15,708 bases of DNA from Bacteroidota bacterium (GTDB lineage: Bacteria; Bacteroidota; Bacteroidia; Chitinophagales; Chitinophagaceae): the NCBI GenBank assembly GCA_023429985.1, contig JAEZCV010000187.1, positions 1-15,708 of the forward strand, written 5' to 3'. This document shows positions 13,848 through 15,708 of this stretch, in pieces. Under the pieces are notes generated by a model, which was given only the letters and a program-made list of their open reading frames with translations, was not told the origin of the DNA and made no database searches. The stretch's first letter is position 1. The number at the start of each line of letters is the position of its first letter. The translations under genes were made by a program, and so were the position numbers.

Positions 13848-15251
13848 TCACAAATGAATCGCTTCCCCATAAGCCACTTCAATTGCATCTTTAATGCTTT
13901 CGCTGATGGTTGGGTGAGGATGAATGCTGTTTAGTACTTCGTGGTGGGTAGTTTCGAGTTTGCGGGCTACAACAGTTTCAGCAATCAGTTCTGTAACATT
14001 ATAGCCGATCATATGAGTGCCTAGCCATTCGCCGTATTTGGCATCGAAAATTACTTTTACAAAACCTTCAGGGTGTCCGGCAGCCGTGGCTTTACCCGAA
14101 GCACTTAAAGGAAATTTACCAACCTTGATTTCATAGCCTGCTTCTTTTGCTTTCTTTTCGGTAAGTCCAACAGAAGCAATTTCCGGAGTGCAATAGGTAC
14201 ATCCCGGTACATTTCCATAATCGAGAGGTTCGGGCTGGTGGTTGAATTTTTTATCGGCATGCGCGAAATTCTCCACGCAAATAATGGCTTCTTTTGATGC
14301 TACGTGGGCAAGGGCCTGCCCGGGAACACAGTCACCAATTGCATAAAATCCGGGAACGCTGGTCTGGTAGAATTTATCCACTGCAATCAGTCCTTTTTCG
14401 GTTTTTACCCCAACGGCTTCAAGACCCATATTTTCTATATTGGCAGAAACACCAACAGCGCTCAGTAATACATCTGCTTCCAGGGTTACTTCACCATTAG
14501 CAGTTTTCACTGTAGCTTTTACGCCGTTGCCCGACGTATCCACTTTTGTTACTTCCGATGATGTCATGATTTCCATGCCCTGTTTTTTGAAGTTCTTCTC
14601 CAGTTCCTTAGAGATATCGTCATCTTCAACAGGAACGATCTTAGGCATGAATTCAACAATGGTAACTTTGGTGCCCATGCTGTTGTAGAAGTAGCCAAAT
14701 TCAACACCAATGGCACCACTGCCAACAATGATAATGGATTTAGGTTGCTGCGGGAGCGACATGGCTTCGCGGTAACCAATGATCTTTTTGCCATCTATGG
14801 GCATGGAAGGAAGCTGGCGGCTGCGGCCACCGGTGGCTATAATAATATGTTTGGCTTCAACAGCCTGTGTATTGTTATCGCTGCCTTTCACTTCAATCTT
14901 TCCTTTGCCGGTGATGGTTGCAAAACCATTGATCACCTCAATTTTATTCTTGCGCATTAAAAAAGCAATACCCTTGCTCATTTTATCGGCAACACCTCGA
15001 CTTCTTTTAATTACCGCCTCGAAATTTTGTTTGCCGGATGCTTCAATACCAAAATCCTGGGCATGTTTAATATATTCAAACACCTGGGCACTTTTTAATA
15101 GAGCTTTGGTTGGAATACAACCCCAGTTCAGGCAGATGCCGCCCATGCTTTCTCTTTCAATGATTGCCGTTTTATACCCCAGTTGGGCAGCGCGGATGGC
15201 CGCAACATAACCACCAGGTCCAGATCCGATTACAACAACGTCGTATGCCAT
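13848..15251 (-). CDS. lpdA: Dihydrolipoyl dehydrogenase, E3 (467 aa)
   Basis: Flavoprotein disulfide reductase that reoxidises dihydrolipoyl groups of 2-oxoacid dehydrogenase complexes and the glycine cleavage system with NAD+. FAD motif GSGPGG (9-14); redox disulfide C40/C45 in GGICLNWGCIPTK; NAD motif GSGAIG (177-182); second FAD motif YAIGDC (303-308); dimer-interface active site HPHPTISE (444-451) with the catalytic His446-Glu451 pair. The full length is normal. Before the usual PEIASVG stretch there is a CTYC pair (C351, C354) where many E3 proteins have no cysteines. No E1 or E2 gene is adjacent, so it is probably a stand-alone E3 serving several complexes. A well-spaced promoter lies upstream and a strong terminator downstream. 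Start MAYDVVVIGSG is unambiguous. Confidence 0.96.
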   Translation of the reverse strand: MAYDVVVIGSGPGGYVAAIRAAQLGYKTAIIERESMGGICLNWGCIPTKALLKSAQVFEYIKHAQDFGIEASGKQNFEAVIKRSRGVADKMSKGIAFLMRKNKIEVINGFATITGKGKIEVKGSDNNTQAVEAKHIIIATGGRSRQLPSMPIDGKKIIGYREAMSLPQQPKSIIIVGSGAIGVEFGYFYNSMGTKVTIVEFMPKIVPVEDDDISKELEKNFKKQGMEIMTSSEVTKVDTSGNGVKATVKTANGEVTLEADVLLSAVGVSANIENMGLEAVGVKTEKGLIAVDKFYQTSVPGFYAIGDCVPGQALAHVASKEAIICVENFAHADKKFNHQPEPLDYGNVPGCTYCTPEIASVGLTEKKAKEAGYEIKVGKFPLSASGKATAAGHPEGFVKVIFDAKYGEWLGTHMIGYNVTELIAETVVARKLETTHHEVLNSIHPHPTISESIKDAIEVAYGEAIHL

Positions 15252-15323
15252 TGATATATAGTTTTAAGATTTATCAGAATTTATTACTGCTTTCCGGGTT
15301 TTAAAGCCGGTGAAAAGGCGCGA

Positions 15324-15354
15324 CGAAGCTAAATCAATTTGGTTTACCTGCAAA
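15324..15354 (-). promoter_or_regulatory. Candidate Bacteroidota promoter of the dihydrolipoyl dehydrogenase gene
   Basis: On the minus strand TTTG (15351-15354), a 19-bp spacer, and TAGCTTCG (15324-15331; 7 of 8 to TAnnTTTG). The expected start site is near 15318, giving a leader of about 65 nt. This is the best-spaced promoter in the window. Confidence 0.55.
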
Positions 15355-15358
15355 AGGG

Positions 15359-15381
15359 GTTTAGTTGTTTAGTGGGTTTAG
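15359..15381. repeat. Dispersed repeat, copy F (TTTAG units without palindromic core)
   Basis: GTTTAGTTG, TTTAGTGG and GTTTAG occur in succession just upstream of the dehydrogenase promoter. The CCTGCC palindrome is missing. It is the only member found at a 5' end. Confidence 0.6.
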
Positions 15382-15398
15382 AGTTGAGTCTATGGAAC

Positions 15399-15583
15399 GC
15401 AGATGACGCTGATTGGCCAGATTAGCGCTGTAATATTTCAGAGTACCCAAGGGTGATGAAGTTGGGTCAGGTTGGCAAATATTCCCCAGCTATAAACATT
15501 CAGTTCTTGACTAGTGGAATTAGTTTCAGATTTCGTATTCCGATCATCTCTCAGCGTAGATCTGGCCAATCAGCGTCATCTGC
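15399..15583. repeat. Element bounded by 32-bp inverted repeats (24 bp perfect)
   Basis: The 24 bases at 15399-15422 (GCAGATGACGCT, then GATTGGCCAGAT) recur exactly in inverted orientation at 15560-15583. With three mismatches the arms extend to 15430 and 15552. They enclose about 120 bp without an open frame. No transposase is present and no target duplication is obvious. It could be a MITE-like element or a fold-back repeat family. Confidence 0.75.
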
Positions 15584-15708
15584 TTGTGCCATGAAACAAA
15601 AGGTTGAATCGTTTTGTATGTTCTTTTAAAGATGATGGGGATAGTGGTGCTGACTATTGATCCATCGATGGTGCTGTACAGGCGGGACTATCAAACCACT
15701 CTACGCTG

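Larger units (their letters stand above)
15252..15708. other. Right-end region without a recognisable gene
   Basis: Apart from the promoter and the two repeats listed separately, I see no coding sequence. The tail (15584-15708) has a 12-codon frame from 15591 and a short minus-strand frame entering from the right edge (reads SVEWFDSPACTAPSMDQ, then stop near 15656). That frame could be the C-terminus of a gene lying beyond the window, but nothing identifies it. CCATCGATGG (15662-15671) is a 10-bp palindrome. Confidence 0.5.

Overview
The window looks like a chromosomal segment from a Bacteroidota bacterium, most likely the Chitinophagaceae or a close relative. This is inferred from several marks: single-RRM RNA-binding proteins next to a Lys-rich cold-shock protein, a type IX secretion C-terminal domain on an exported metalloprotease, a SusC/RagA-like TonB-plug segment, AxA/Gln signal-peptide cleavage sites, few Shine-Dalgarno sequences, and promoter candidates of the Bacteroidota type (TTTG at -33, TAnnTTTG at -7). 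I see no rRNA, tRNA, CRISPR array, transposase, phage or plasmid gene.

Layout. 127-1358: three small nucleic-acid-binding proteins (RRM, cold-shock domain, RRM), each followed by a hairpin terminator. 1527-3263: an orphan PAS histidine kinase with a degenerate receiver-like N-terminus. 3385-5253: an exported calcineurin-like phosphoesterase fused to a PQQ-type propeller; its last residues and stop codon come from a dispersed repeat. 5357-7162: a DUF4139/MuiA-like exported protein that carries a TonB-plug-like insertion. 7255-8292: a PaaE-type ferredoxin/flavin reductase. 8465-9361: a zinc-ribbon methyltransferase, whose stop codon overlaps that of a convergent lipoprotein glutaminyl cyclase (9358-10170). 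10408-11643: an M43 metalloprotease with a type IX sorting domain, whose stop also overlaps that of a convergent FAD oxidoreductase (11640-12779). 12920-13636: a DUF4197 exported protein. 13848-15251: dihydrolipoyl dehydrogenase. 15252-15708: promoter, repeats and otherwise no gene.

How they fit together. Most genes are single units, not operons, and many neighbours converge or diverge. The clearest functional link is export: three proteins have signal peptides predicted to leave an N-terminal Gln, and the window encodes a glutaminyl cyclase that could turn it into pyroglutamate. No obvious defence or biosynthetic system is present.

The most unusual material is outside the genes. A repeat family is built from 8-bp CTAAACAA/TTTAGTTG units around a CCTGCC...GGCAGG palindrome. 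It occurs at five places, four of them at or just after gene 3' ends. Its units carry stop triplets whose 8-bp spacing cycles through the reading frames. One copy has become the end of a coding region, and two copies form a 34-bp perfect inverted repeat around a long terminator hairpin. Several -7 promoter elements lie only 4-8 bp before start codons, which suggests leaderless or nearly leaderless mRNAs.
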